A stretch of 60,673 nucleotides of DNA from Sedimenticola sp. (GCA_027008705.1 JALVEB010000197.1:1-60673); one strand, 5' to 3'; counted from the first letter of the stretch, positions 1 through 9,882 are shown. The notes: a model not told the origin generated them from the letters alone. Numbers and translations are program-made.

Positions 1-1851
1 CTCGGTGGGCATGTCACCCTCGATGCCGGCACCGGCTGCGTGCATACCGCGCCGGGGCACGGTCTCGACGATTATCTGGTCGGTCAGCGCTATGATCTGC
101 CGGTCGACAACCCGGTCGGCGGCGACGGTCGCTTCGTCGAGGGCACTCCGCTGTTCGCCGGCGAGCATGTGATGAACGCCAACGACAAAGTGATCGAGGT
201 GCTGAAGGCGCGCGGCGCCTTGCTGCGGGAAGCGCGTCTGACCCATAGCTACCCGCATTGCTGGCGGCACAAGACGCCGATCATCTTCCGTGCCACGCCG
301 CAATGGTTCATCTCGATGGAGCAGAACGGCCTGCGCCGCCGCGCGCTCGATGCGATCGGCGAGGTGCGCTGGATGCCGGAATGGGGGCGCGCGCGCATCG
401 AGGGCATGGTCGAGGGCCGCCCGGACTGGTGCATCTCGCGCCAGCGCACCTGGGGCGTGCCGATCCCGCTGTTCACGCGCAAGCGGGATGGCGCATTGCA
501 CCCGCGCACCAGCGAGCTGATCGAGGAGGTCGCGCGGCGCGTCGAGCGCGCCGGCATCCAGGCTTGGTTTTCTCTCGATGCCGCCGATCTGCTCGGCGAC
601 GAGGCCGACGACTATGAAAAAGTCGGCGACACGCTGGACGTGTGGTTCGATTCCGGCGTCACCCATTACACCGTGCTGCGTCAGCGCGAAGAGCTCGATT
701 TCCCGGCCGATCTTTACCTGGAAGGCTCGGACCAGCATCGTGGTTGGTTCCAGTCCTCGCTGCTGACCTCGGTCGGCATCAGCGACGCGCCGCCGTACCG
801 CGCGGTGCTGACCCATGGCTTCACGGTCGACGCCCAAGGGCGCAAGATGTCGAAATCGGTCGGTAATGTCGTCGCGCCGCAGGAAATCTTCCAATCGCTC
901 GGCGCCGACATCCTGCGCCTGTGGGTGGCGGGCACCGACTACCGCGGCGAGATGAGCGTCTCCGACGAGATCCTGAAGCGCACCGCCGACGCCTACCGCC
1001 GCATCCGCAATACCGCCCGTTACCTGCTCTCGAACCTGCACGGCTTCGATCCGGCCAGCGACCAGGTGGCGCTGGAACAGCTGATCCCGCTCGACCGCTG
1101 GGCGATCGCGCGCGCCGCGGCGTTGCAGCAAGAGATCACCGAGGCCTACCGTGATTACCAGTTCCACGTCATCGTGCATCGTCTGCACAATTTTTGCGTC
1201 GTCGACATGGGTGGCTTCTATCTCGACGTGATCAAGGATCGCCAGTACACCGCCAAGGCCGACGGTCTGCCGCGGCGCTCGGCGCAGACCGCGCTGTATC
1301 ATATCGCCGAGGCCTTCTGCCGTTGGCTGGCGCCGATCCTGAGCTTTACCGCCGACGAGATCTGGCAACAGCTGCCGGGCGAACGCGACGAGACCGTGTT
1401 CTGGGCCACCTGGTACGAAAATCTGGCCGGGCTCGACCCCGACAGCGCCTTCAACGACGCCTTCTGGGACGCATTGCTCGAGGTGCGCGTCGCGGTCGCC
1501 AAACAGATGGAGGCGGCGCGCGCCGAGGGCCGTATCGGCGCCTCGCTGGATGCCGAGGTCGATCTCTACTGCGACGGCGAGCTGTATCAGCGCCTCGCCG
1601 CGCTTGGCGACGAGCTGCGCTTCGTGATGATCACCTCCGAGGCGAGTGTGCACCCGTTGGCCGAGGCTCCGGAGGAGGCCGGTGAAAGCGGCATCGAAGG
1701 TTTGAAGCTGCGTATCCGCGCCAGCGCGCACCCCAAGTGCGTGCGTTGCTGGCATCACCGCGCGGACGTCGGCGCCAGCGACGAACACCCGGAGCTGTGC
1801 GCGCGTTGCGTCGAAAACCTCGGCCCCGGCGAAACGCGGAAGTTCGCCTGA
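1..1851 (+). CDS. ileS: Isoleucyl-tRNA synthetase, C-terminal part (5' truncated by window)
   Basis: ORF open from the window start; KMSKS motif ([11 protein letters not shown]), [10 protein letters not shown]-terminal zinc-binding [12 protein letters not shown]...CARC; followed by lspA with overlapping TGA/ATG. Confidence 0.97.
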   Translation, partial: LGGHVTLDAGTGCVHTAPGHGLDDYLVGQRYDLPVDNPVGGDGRFVEGTPLFAGEHVMNANDKVIEVLKARGALLREARLTHSYPHCWRHKTPIIFRATPQWFISMEQNGLRRRALDAIGEVRWMPEWGRARIEGMVEGRPDWCISRQRTWGVPIPLFTRKRDGALHPRTSELIEEVARRVERAGIQAWFSLDAADLLGDEADDYEKVGDTLDVWFDSGVTHYTVLRQREELDFPADLYLEGSDQHRGWFQSSLLTSVGISDAPPYRAVLTHGFTVDAQGRKMSKSVGNVVAPQEIFQSLGADILRLWVAGTDYRGEMSVSDEILKRTADAYRRIRNTARYLLSNLHGFDPASDQVALEQLIPLDRWAIARAAALQQEITEAYRDYQFHVIVHRLHNFCVVDMGGFYLDVIKDRQYTAKADGLPRRSAQTALYHIAEAFCRWLAPILSFTADEIWQQLPGERDETVFWATWYENLAGLDPDSAFNDAFWDALLEVRVAVAKQMEAARAEGRIGASLDAEVDLYCDGELYQRLAALGDELRFVMITSEASVHPLAEAPEEAGESGIEGLKLRIRASAHPKCVRCWHHRADVGASDEHPELCARCVENLGPGETRKFA

Positions 1852-2321
1852 TGGCGCGCTGGCTTGCGGTCGCCGCGCTGGTCGTGCTCCTCGACCAGCT
1901 CTCGAAATGGTGGATCACGCAGCATCTTCTGGTGTTCGAGGTGCGTCACCTGTTGCCGGTCTTCGATCTGACCCTGATCTACAACGAAGGGGCCGCATTC
2001 AGCCTGCTCAGCGAGGCTGGCGGTTGGCAGCGCTGGTTCTTCATCGCGCTGGCGCTGCTCATCCTGGGTGTGCTGTGGGTATGGCTGCGCCGGCTGCGCG
2101 CCGGGCCGGTCAGCGAGGCGCTCGGGATAGCGCTGGTGATGGGGGGGGCGCTCGGTAACCTGATCGATCGCATCCGTATCGGACATGTCATCGACTTCCT
2201 CGATTTCCACCTCGGAGGCTGGCACTGGCCGGCGTTCAATATCGCGGATGCCGCGATCAGCCTCGGAGTGGTGTTGCTGATCGTCGCCACTGTGCGCAGT
2301 GGCGGTCGCCGCGAGAGCTGA
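1851..2321 (+). CDS. lspA: Lipoprotein signal peptidase (signal peptidase II)
   Basis: [22 protein letters not shown]..., YNEGAAFSLL, GGALGNLIDRIRIGHVIDFLDFH, FNIADAAIS: catalytic-Asp motifs of LspA. Confidence 0.97.
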   Translation: MARWLAVAALVVLLDQLSKWWITQHLLVFEVRHLLPVFDLTLIYNEGAAFSLLSEAGGWQRWFFIALALLILGVLWVWLRRLRAGPVSEALGIALVMGGALGNLIDRIRIGHVIDFLDFHLGGWHWPAFNIADAAISLGVVLLIVATVRSGGRRES

Positions 2322-2322
2322 G

Positions 2323-3042
2323 ATGATCGACCTGCACAGCCACATACTGCCGGGTGTGGACGATGGCGCGCATCAACTGGAAGACGCCTTGAGGATGCTG
2401 CGCGTCGCCGTCGACGATGGTGTGCGGGTCCAGATGCTGACTCCGCATATCCACATCGGCCGTTACCCGAACACCGCCGAGTCGCTGCGCGTGGCGTTCG
2501 AGGAATTCCAGCGCGAGGTCACCGCGGCCGGTATCGAGGTCGAGCTGCGTCTCGCCGCCGAGTTGCGCATCGGCCCGGAACTGGTGGGCCTCGCCAAGCA
2601 GGATGGTCTGCCGTTTCTCGGCGTCCTCGACGGGCGTCGCGTGATGCTGATGGAGTTTCCGCACAGCAGTATTCCGGCGGGTTCCGAGAACATGGTCGAG
2701 TGGCTGTTGCAGCGAGACATCCTGCCGATGATCGCCCACCCCGAGCGCAACCAAGCGTTGCAACGGCGCCCGGCCAAGCTCGAGCCCTTCGTGCGTGCCG
2801 GTTGCCTGTTGCAGGTCACCGCCGGCAGCCTGACCGGACACTTCGGTCCGCGCGCGCGCCAGTTGGCCGAGCGACTGCTGGCCGCCGGGCGGGTCGCGGT
2901 GCTCGCCACCGACGCCCACAACCTGGCCTATCGGCCACCGGATCTCTCCGCCGGCGTGGCCGCGGCGGCGCGCCTGATCGGCGACGAGGCCGCGCGGCGG
3001 ATGGTGTGGGACACCCCGCGCGCGCTGCTCGAAACGGCCTGA
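2323..3042 (+). CDS. PHP-domain tyrosine-protein phosphatase, CpsB/YwqE-like
   Basis: MIDLHSHILPGVDDGAHQLEDALRML, TPHIH, AHPERN, ATDAHN motifs of PHP phosphatases. Confidence 0.88.
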   Translation: MIDLHSHILPGVDDGAHQLEDALRMLRVAVDDGVRVQMLTPHIHIGRYPNTAESLRVAFEEFQREVTAAGIEVELRLAAELRIGPELVGLAKQDGLPFLGVLDGRRVMLMEFPHSSIPAGSENMVEWLLQRDILPMIAHPERNQALQRRPAKLEPFVRAGCLLQVTAGSLTGHFGPRARQLAERLLAAGRVAVLATDAHNLAYRPPDLSAGVAAAARLIGDEAARRMVWDTPRALLETA

Positions 3043-3045
3043 GGG

Positions 3046-3594
3046 CTACAGACAAGCGCGATACCGTATCCAATCGAAGGCCGGACCGGGGTCGGTCTTG
3101 CGCCCCGGCGCGATATCGCAGTGACCCACGATGCGCTCGCGGCGCAGATCGGGATAGTGACGCAGCAGGGTTCGGGTCACCGTCGCCAGCGCGGCGTACT
3201 GCGCCTCCTCGTAGGCCACATCGTCGCAGCCCTCAAGCTCGATCCCGATCGAGAAGTCATTGCAGCGCTCACGTCCCTCATAACAGGAGACCCCGGCATG
3301 CCAGGCGCGTCGTTCGAACGGCACGAACTGGGTCACTCGCCCGGTGCGATCGATCAACAGGTGAGCCGAGACGCGCAAGCGGTGGATTTCGGCAAAATAC
3401 GGGTGTGCGTTCGGATCGAGCTGGTTCAGGAACAAGTCCTCGATCCAGCGACCGCCGAACTCCCCCGGCGGCAAACTGATATTGTGGATCACCAACAGGT
3501 CGATGGGGGTGTCGGGCGGACGTTCGTCCTGGTTGGGCGAGGGCGCGGGGCTTGCGTGTTGCAGCCAACCCGCTATGATTGTCGGACAGGGCAT
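3046..3594 (-). CDS. ampD: 1,6-anhydro-N-acetylmuramyl-L-alanine amidase AmpD
   Basis: IDLLVIHNISLPPGEFGG...FLNQLD, VSAHLLIDRTGRVTQFVPFERRAWHAGVS, NDFSIGIELEG, IVGHCDIAPGRKTDPGPAFDW. Confidence 0.96.
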   Translation of the reverse strand: MPCPTIIAGWLQHASPAPSPNQDERPPDTPIDLLVIHNISLPPGEFGGRWIEDLFLNQLDPNAHPYFAEIHRLRVSAHLLIDRTGRVTQFVPFERRAWHAGVSCYEGRERCNDFSIGIELEGCDDVAYEEAQYAALATVTRTLLRHYPDLRRERIVGHCDIAPGRKTDPGPAFDWIRYRACL

Positions 3595-3708
3595 GATCGG
3601 AAATACCTTCCTTTTGCGGATCGTTTGTCAAGGGGTTTGATTCCCGGCATGCTTTGGGAGTGTGATCGGTGACACGCTCCGGTCACCTGAATTGTGTATT
3701 ATTGCAAA

Positions 3709-3784
3709 TATACTCGTCGCCGATGAATGTAACGACGCCCACGGGTGCGGTCGCAGTGACCGAAATTCATGGGCGGTGAGTATA
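3709..3784. repeat. Palindromic MITE-like repeat, family B copy 1
   Basis: Begins TATACTCGTCGCCgATGAAt and ends CCGAAATTCATGGGCGGTGAGTATA (inverted); shares the terminal sequence with copies at 6212, 11926 and 42254. Confidence 0.7.
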
Positions 3785-3866
3785 ATCATGTATGACCTTG
3801 AATGCCGCTTGATCATTTGCTGTATGTCTCGTCAATTGGCGGTTGGTCGCAACGAGCAGGATAGAG

Positions 3867-6053
3867 ATGCCTCAGGACGATAAGATAGTCTCATTGAGCG
3901 GCGTGCGGAACTCGGCGATGAGTCCGCGCGGAAAAGCCATCATGGCGGATACGCGCAAGGTTGTGGCGGATACCTTGCCGGCATTGATCGAAGGCTTGTT
4001 CGAGCAGATGGACGACGCGATGTACCAGCTCGCCGAGAAATCCGGCGGCGACGCGCTCCAGACCTCGTATTTCCAGACCATGAGGGCCTTGCGCAAGGTC
4101 AGAGACGCGATTGCAACGCGCTACGTAAGCCAGGTTCTGCAAGGCTTCGACCGCTTCTGGTCGAACGGACCGGCACCGGCCGGTCCCGCGGGAGGCGGCA
4201 GTGGTTCCACGGAAGACGGGTTGGAGCTGGTCAACGAAGAACAGCTCGAAGAATCTTTGGCGATCAGCAATATCATTTCAAAGGCGGAGAACAGTTATCA
4301 CCGCGAGCTGTTCGCCTTGAATCATCGGTTTGGCCACTTGCGTGGGGACGAGGAACTCGCCTCCGTGGACAACCCCGTCGGACCCTCGGCGCTGAGTACC
4401 GCCTTTCAGCAGGCGATTTCGGTGCTGGATGCCGAGACCCCGATGAAACTGGTCATCTACAAGCTGTTCGATCGGCATGTCATCGCCTACATCGGGGCGA
4501 TGTATGATGAGTTGAACGACGTGCTGCGCGATGCCGGCGTACTGCCGAAACTCAACCCCCGCATCAAACGCAACCCGGTGGCCCCGGCGGTCGCCAAGAA
4601 ACGGGGGGATGCCCCGGCCGATGAGGAAGGTCGCGGTGATGAGGTCGACTCGGCCCAGGTGCGTTTATACAACACCCTGACCGAGCTGTTGGCCGCGCAG
4701 CGGTCCTCCTCGCCGGACTTGCCTCCGGGCGTGCCGGTGCGTCATGTCGAGCAGCGCGAGCTGCTGTCCGCGCTGAACGCCGTACAGCAGAGTGTCGCCG
4801 ACGGAAAGCTGTTGCGTTCACCGGAGGAGGTCAAGGCCCGGCTCGGCGAGCAACTCGGGTTGGATGCGCGGGTTGTCGGAGAGCATTCGCTCGGTCGCGC
4901 CGAGGCCGATACGCTCGACGTGATCTCGATGCTGTTCGACTTCCTGGTCGAGGATCGCAATCTGCCCGATGCGATGAAGGTGCTGCTCGGCCGCCTGCAG
5001 ATCCCGATGTTGAAGGCGGCGATCCTCGATCGCAGTTTCTTCAGCAAGCGTCACCACCCGGCACGGCTGCTGCTGAACGAACTGGCCCAGGCCGCGGTCG
5101 GCTGGAACGAGAGCGACGAGCGCGGCCCTGAAAGCCTGTATGGGCGCATCGAAGCGGCGGTAACGCGGATCACCGATGAATTCGATACCGACATCAAGCT
5201 GTTTGCGGAAGTGCGCAAGGAGTTTCAATCGTTCTATCAGCGCGAGCAGCGTGGCGCCGAACTGGTCGAGAAGCGGGTATGTCAGGCCAGCGAAGGCAAG
5301 GAGCAACTGGCCCAGGCGCGCAAGGTCGTCAACGCCTTGCTGCGGGAGAAACTGATGCGTCGTGACGGCGTGCCGGTGGTGGTGCGCAACATGCTGCGGG
5401 ATGCCTGGAAGGACGCGATGGTGCTGGCCTACCTGAAGAACGGTCCGGAAAGCGAAAAATGGCACCGGATGGTCGAATTGGTAGACCAATTGCTGTGGAG
5501 CGTGGAACCCCGTCATGTGCCGGAAGAACGTAGAAAACTGCTCGATACCATCCCCAGCCTGTTGAAGGGTCTGCGTGAAGGGCTCAACGAGATCTCGTTC
5601 GATCAACACAAGATCACCCGCATGTTCAAGTCGCTGCAAGAGTGCCATGTCGCCTGCCTGAAGGCACAGCCGATCGAGGTCTTGCCGACGGAACAGGTGG
5701 AGTCCGACTTGGTCGAGGCCGATACCCTGCTGCCGGAAGAAACCATCGAGATCACCGATGAGCATGCCAAGCAGCAAGCGGAGTCGTTGCAAGTGGGCGC
5801 CTGGGTGGAATTCACGTCAAAGGATGGAAAGACTCAGCGCCTGAAGCTTTCATGGAAGAGTCGCGTCAGTAATAACTGCCTGTTCGTCAATCGCAAGGGG
5901 ATCAAGTCGCTGGAGCTGAACCTGCCCGAATTGGCGCAGGCCTTTGCCGAAGACCGTATCAAGGTGCTCGAGGATGCTGGAAAGCTGCTTACCGATCGCG
6001 CGATGAATGCGATGGTGAGTTCGTTGAAAAAGAAAAAAGGGACAGATTCCTAG
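3867..6053 (+). CDS. DUF1631 family protein
   Basis: Long single ORF; overall architecture and C-terminal VGAWVEFTSKDGKTQRLKLSWKS...CLFVNRKG resemble DUF1631 proteins; start ATG 3867 chosen (MPQDDKIVSL). Confidence 0.8.
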   Translation: MPQDDKIVSLSGVRNSAMSPRGKAIMADTRKVVADTLPALIEGLFEQMDDAMYQLAEKSGGDALQTSYFQTMRALRKVRDAIATRYVSQVLQGFDRFWSNGPAPAGPAGGGSGSTEDGLELVNEEQLEESLAISNIISKAENSYHRELFALNHRFGHLRGDEELASVDNPVGPSALSTAFQQAISVLDAETPMKLVIYKLFDRHVIAYIGAMYDELNDVLRDAGVLPKLNPRIKRNPVAPAVAKKRGDAPADEEGRGDEVDSAQVRLYNTLTELLAAQRSSSPDLPPGVPVRHVEQRELLSALNAVQQSVADGKLLRSPEEVKARLGEQLGLDARVVGEHSLGRAEADTLDVISMLFDFLVEDRNLPDAMKVLLGRLQIPMLKAAILDRSFFSKRHHPARLLLNELAQAAVGWNESDERGPESLYGRIEAAVTRITDEFDTDIKLFAEVRKEFQSFYQREQRGAELVEKRVCQASEGKEQLAQARKVVNALLREKLMRRDGVPVVVRNMLRDAWKDAMVLAYLKNGPESEKWHRMVELVDQLLWSVEPRHVPEERRKLLDTIPSLLKGLREGLNEISFDQHKITRMFKSLQECHVACLKAQPIEVLPTEQVESDLVEADTLLPEETIEITDEHAKQQAESLQVGAWVEFTSKDGKTQRLKLSWKSRVSNNCLFVNRKGIKSLELNLPELAQAFAEDRIKVLEDAGKLLTDRAMNAMVSSLKKKKGTDS

Positions 6054-6099
6054 CCCGCATTTCTCACCAGCGTTCGTGGCGAGACGGATCAAATGCGGG
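6054..6099. repeat. MITE-like family A copy 1 (46-bp minimal derivative)
   Basis: CCCGCATTTCTCACCAGCGTTCGTGGCGAGACGGATC...AAATGCGGG; same left end as copies at 13131 and 57046; terminal CCCGCATTT/AAATGCGGG inverted repeat. Confidence 0.75.
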
Positions 6100-6150
6100 C
6101 CGGCCCTGCCCACGCGAGCGCTGCCGGCTCTTTGCGGCGCCCCCATGCTT

Positions 6151-6182
6151 GATCTGACGCATTTCAGAGGTGATCTGAGTAG
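6151..6182. repeat. Tripartite direct repeat copy A
   Basis: TCTGA-cgcatt-TCAGA-ggtga-TCTGA-gta. Confidence 0.7.
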
Positions 6183-6211
6183 TTCCCCCTTCATTTGATC
6201 TACTCGCTGAG

Positions 6212-6288
6212 TATACTCGTCGCTCATGAATTTTCGGATTTTCGAGGCCGTTCCCCGCGCTCGTGGGCCAGGCGCGGAAGCGAGTCAC
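6212..6288. repeat. MITE-like family B copy 2
   Basis: TATACTCGTCGCtCATGAATTTTCGGATTTTCGAGGCCGTTCCcCGCGCtCGTGGGCcAGGCGCGGAAgCGAGTCA, near-identical to the copy at 42254. Confidence 0.8.
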
Positions 6289-6317
6289 AGAAGGGTAAAT
6301 GATTATTTTTGAACGCG

Positions 6318-6349
6318 GAGCTGACGCATTTCAGCGGTTAGCTGAGTAA
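6318..6349. repeat. Tripartite direct repeat copy B
   Basis: GCTGA-cgcatt-TCAGC-ggtta-GCTGA-gta, ending at the FKBP start codon. Confidence 0.7.
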
Positions 6350-6711
6350 TGGCAACGGAGCAAACGATGACGGCCAGAATGACCGACAGCGGTTTGAAGA
6401 TCGAAGAGATGCACATCGGTGATGGCGCCGAGGCCAAGGCGGGCGATCAGGTTTCCGTGCATTATACCGGCTGGTTGAGTGATGGAACCCAGTTTGACTC
6501 CAGTGTTGATCGGGGGCGGCCGTTTTCGTTTCCCCTGGCTGGCGGCCGGGTGATCCGTGGTTGGGACGAAGGCGTGCAAGGCATGAAAGTAGGGGGGCGA
6601 CGCAAGTTGACGATACCGCCGCAGCTGGCCTATGGCGCCACGGGCGCCGGCGGCGTGATACCGCCGAACGCGACCCTGGTGTTCGAGATCGAACTGCTGG
6701 AGATCCTTTGA
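6349..6711 (+). CDS. FKBP-type peptidyl-prolyl cis-trans isomerase
   Basis: [91 protein letters not shown]. Confidence 0.97.
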   Translation: MATEQTMTARMTDSGLKIEEMHIGDGAEAKAGDQVSVHYTGWLSDGTQFDSSVDRGRPFSFPLAGGRVIRGWDEGVQGMKVGGRRKLTIPPQLAYGATGAGGVIPPNATLVFEIELLEIL

Positions 6712-7553
6712 AACGCGAGCTCCTGATCGACGATGTGGCATTGCTCGAGCAGGTCCGTGGCGCGTTGGCGGAGGATCTGGGGGCGGGCGATCTGACCGCC
6801 GCGCTGATCCCCGCCGATGCGGTTTCGGTGGTCGATGTCCGGTGTCGTGAGTCTGCGGTGATCTGTGGGCGCGACTGGTTCGATCGGGTGTTTTCCTGTC
6901 TCGACCCTTCGATCCGTATCGATTGGTATGTCGCTGACGGCGAACGGGCCGATGCCGGCCGTTCTGTTGCCGAACTGCGGGGCGCGACGCGCGCGCTGCT
7001 GAGCGGAGAACGCACGGCGTTGAATTTTTTGCAGACGCTCAGTGGCACGGCCACCCGCGCACGGCGTTACGCCGATCTCGTGGCCGATCTGCCGGTGCGT
7101 CTGCTCGATACGCGCAAGACCGTGCCGGGTCTCCGGTTGGCGCAGAAATACGCCGTGCGTTGCGGCGGCTGCGACAATCACCGGATCGGCCTCTACGACG
7201 CCATTCTCATCAAGGAGAATCACATCATGGCGGCCGGTTCGATCGCGGCCGCGGTGGAGACCGCGCGCCGCCTTTCTCCGGGCGTGCCGATCGAGGTCGA
7301 GGTCGAAAACCTTGCGGAACTCGAACAGGCCCTGGTGGTCGAAACGCCGAGGATTCTGCTCGACAACTTCACCACGGAGCAGCTGCGCGAAGCCGTGCGG
7401 CGCACAGCGGGGAGGGCGAAGCTCGAGGCCTCGGGTGGCATGACGGAATCACGCTTGCGCGAGGTGGCCGAAACCGGTGTCGATTTCATCTCGATCGGCG
7501 CGTTGACGAAGGACCTGCGTGCCATCGATCTGTCGATGCGATTTCGAAGCTGA
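6708..7553 (+). CDS. nadC: Nicotinate-nucleotide pyrophosphorylase (quinolinate phosphoribosyltransferase)
   Basis: [87 protein letters not shown] start overlapping FKBP stop. Confidence 0.96.
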   Translation: MKRELLIDDVALLEQVRGALAEDLGAGDLTAALIPADAVSVVDVRCRESAVICGRDWFDRVFSCLDPSIRIDWYVADGERADAGRSVAELRGATRALLSGERTALNFLQTLSGTATRARRYADLVADLPVRLLDTRKTVPGLRLAQKYAVRCGGCDNHRIGLYDAILIKENHIMAAGSIAAAVETARRLSPGVPIEVEVENLAELEQALVVETPRILLDNFTTEQLREAVRRTAGRAKLEASGGMTESRLREVAETGVDFISIGALTKDLRAIDLSMRFRS

Positions 7554-7698
7554 GTCGAATCCAGGGCGATTGCGCCGTCCGCCAGACGAGCGGTTTTCTC
7601 ATCGGACGCCAGGCGCGGGGTCTTTGCGCCTCGCGCGACGGCTGCTTTCCCGGAGGATCGCTCCGGATCCATTCATAACCAGATCAAGAGGTAATTTC

Positions 7699-8376
7699 AT
7701 GCGTTTTGTTCCCATATCTTTGTTCGGGCTGTCCTTGCTGGCGGCTTCGTGGGCGTTCGCGGATGGGCTGGACTCCCCCGAATCGCAGTATGCCTACACC
7801 ATCGGTCAGCGTATCGGTCAGTTACTGAAAGGTCAGGTGACCGGTGAGCTGGACGCCGATGCCTTTGCCGCCGGCGTCAAGGATTACCTGAACGGCTCGC
7901 CGCCGCGGCTGAGCAAGGCGCAGATGAAAAAGGCCTTGCAGGAGGCGCGTGCGCGCGCCGCCGCGTTGCGCGAGAAGAAAGCCGCCGAGGCGTTGGAGAA
8001 GGGGAAGCGATTCCGGGAGCAAAACGCCAAGAAGGCGGGCGTCAAAACCTTGGCCGATGGCTTGCAATACGAGGTCCTGAAGGAGGGTGACGGCGAGAGT
8101 CCGAAGGCCTCCGACCGTGTCCAGGTACACTATCGGGGCACCTTGATCGATGGAAAGGAGTTCGACAGCTCCTACAAGCGGGGCAAGCCGGCCGAGTTCT
8201 CGTTGAAAGGCGTCGTCCCGGGCTTCCGCGAGGCGATCACGCGGATGAAGCCGGGCGCCAAGTGGCGCGTAGTGATGCCGCCGGAGCTGGCCTACGGAAA
8301 GCGTGGCGCCGGCGCCGATATCGGTCCGAACGAAACCCTGGTCTTCGAGATCGAATTGCTCAAGGTCTTGAAGTAA
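7699..8376 (+). CDS. Exported FKBP-type peptidyl-prolyl isomerase (FkpA/Mip-like)
   Basis: Signal peptide, FKBP_N-type dimerisation helix region, then VQVHYRGTLIDGKEFDSSYKRGKPAEFSLKGVVPGFREAITRMKPGAKWRVVMPPELAYGKRGAG. Confidence 0.93.
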   Translation: MRFVPISLFGLSLLAASWAFADGLDSPESQYAYTIGQRIGQLLKGQVTGELDADAFAAGVKDYLNGSPPRLSKAQMKKALQEARARAAALREKKAAEALEKGKRFREQNAKKAGVKTLADGLQYEVLKEGDGESPKASDRVQVHYRGTLIDGKEFDSSYKRGKPAEFSLKGVVPGFREAITRMKPGAKWRVVMPPELAYGKRGAGADIGPNETLVFEIELLKVLK

Positions 8377-8413
8377 GCTCCGCGGTTTGCGCCGGGCGTC
8401 GTGCCCGGCGCGT

Positions 8414-9196
8414 TCAGTCTTCCCTCAGCCAGCCGATCTCGCGGGCAGTGGTGGCGTTGACCACGACCTGCCCCAGGTGTTTGGGCATCTCCGAGCGATC
8501 CGGCCCCAGCGCGATCCGTCCGGCCATGATCTCGGCGCGACGCTGTGGATACAACGGCTTGCGCTCCGGCTCGGCATAGCCTTCCGGGTAGATCGGATTG
8601 CCCTTTTCGTCGTAGCGGTCCCGGGCGCCCACGGTGTGCATGATTTCGTGCGTGATGACGATGTTGTTCTGCGCGCTCTGACGCTTCGTCGCAAACGCGT
8701 TGACGACCCCGAGCAGCCCCTTTTGCAGCCCGAGAGAATGCGCCAGCGCAACCCCCTTGCGGCCCTGTTGGTACAGCACGAAAACCCGTATCCGGCGCGT
8801 GTTGGAGCGATTGTCCGGGGTGTATTTCCAGGCCCAGTAACGGATCCGCAGGCTCCATAGCAGGCGGGCGGGGAGGCTGGCGCCGGGATGCGGCGGCAAC
8901 GGGACATCCAGTACCGGACCCAGGGTAACGCGGAGTGGATCCGGCTCGACCACTCCCCAGCGATGAGCCTCGCGTCGGACGAATCTGGCAATCGGCTGGA
9001 AGGTTCGCGTCGAAAGCGAACGGATATAGGCGGCGGTGCGCGGGTCGCCGTCGGCATCGATCGGATAGATCACTACCGGCAGCGGGTCGCTCCAGCTGGT
9101 TGTCAACAGGCGCTGGCTGAGGGTGTAATCGATGGCCCAGACCAGCAGCCCGATCAGCAGGCCGATGCGCAGCAGGCGGAACGGGGTGATTTTCAT
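8414..9196 (-). CDS. Membrane-anchored protein with metzincin-type zinc motif (predicted metalloprotease)
   Basis: N-terminal TM segment; VITHEIMHTVGARD fits HExxHxxGxxD; downstream EIMAG could be a Met-turn. Confidence 0.6.
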   Translation of the reverse strand: MKITPFRLLRIGLLIGLLVWAIDYTLSQRLLTTSWSDPLPVVIYPIDADGDPRTAAYIRSLSTRTFQPIARFVRREAHRWGVVEPDPLRVTLGPVLDVPLPPHPGASLPARLLWSLRIRYWAWKYTPDNRSNTRRIRVFVLYQQGRKGVALAHSLGLQKGLLGVVNAFATKRQSAQNNIVITHEIMHTVGARDRYDEKGNPIYPEGYAEPERKPLYPQRRAEIMAGRIALGPDRSEMPKHLGQVVVNATTAREIGWLRED

Positions 9197-9197
9197 G

Positions 9198-9599
9198 CTA
9201 TACCAGACCCAGGTGGGTTGCCTCGTCTTCGTCGAGGATGCGTTGTTGGGCCAGCCGCCAGTGACCGCCTTCGCGGCGCAGCAGCATCTCGACCGCTTGC
9301 CCGGTTCGTTCTCCGTCGTGCGTCTCGATCGCTTCGATTACGCTGAACAGGATATCCCGATCGGTGGCGGTGCGGATGCGGGGCTCGCTGTAGTGGATCG
9401 CGCGGACCAGGCGTTGCGGAAACTCGTGGGCGCATTGCCGCCGCCAATCGTCGTATTCCAGTACTTCGAAACCCGGGATGCCGAACAGTTGCAGGTCCGG
9501 CGAGATCAGGGCCATGTGGGCTTCGAGATCCCCCGCGACCGCGGTGGAGGCCAGTCGTTGCAGCCAGTGCGTGACGGTTTCGCTAGCGGAGTGGGACAT
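9198..9599 (-). CDS. SnoaL/NTF2-like fold protein (hypothetical)
   Basis: ~130 aa, WLQRLASTAVAGDLEAHMALISPDLQLFGIPGFEVLEYDDWRRQ...RIRTATDRDILFSVIEAIETHDGERTGQAVEMLLRREGGHWRLAQQRI: typical NTF2-like layout. Confidence 0.55.
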   Translation of the reverse strand: MSHSASETVTHWLQRLASTAVAGDLEAHMALISPDLQLFGIPGFEVLEYDDWRRQCAHEFPQRLVRAIHYSEPRIRTATDRDILFSVIEAIETHDGERTGQAVEMLLRREGGHWRLAQQRILDEDEATHLGLV

Positions 9600-9838
9600 G
9601 GCGCATTCCTGAGTTACGGGAAGTCTGCAAGCTATGCGGCAAGCGTGGCGCTGTCAAGACGGAAAACGCCCGGCTCTCCCGTTTATGCACAAAGGCCGGG
9701 AAGCCCGTCAGGATCGTTTGTAAACGCTCCGTAATTTATCGTCAAATCGCTTATCGTTATGCCAATAGATTGATTTCAAGCTGAAAAGCTTGCTGTCAGG
9801 TTGTTTTCCCGAGACACGGGAGGTGGGTGGATTCCGGG

Positions 9839-9882
9839 TTATTCTGTTGTTATCCAGGCGTTTATCCACCAAGTTATCCACA
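9839..9882 (+). promoter_or_regulatory. Array of DnaA-box-like 9-mers (TTATTCTGT, TTATCCAGG, TTATCCACC, TTATCCACA)
   Basis: Starts at 9839, 9850, 9862, 9874 (11-12 bp phasing, same orientation); the last matches TTATNCACA; another consensus match TTATGCACA at 9683-9691. Confidence 0.5.

Noticed and set aside
9683-9882. Calling this region oriC
   Set aside because: DnaA-like boxes are present but there is no dnaA/dnaN/gidA/parAB context and no skew data; only reported as a DnaA-box array
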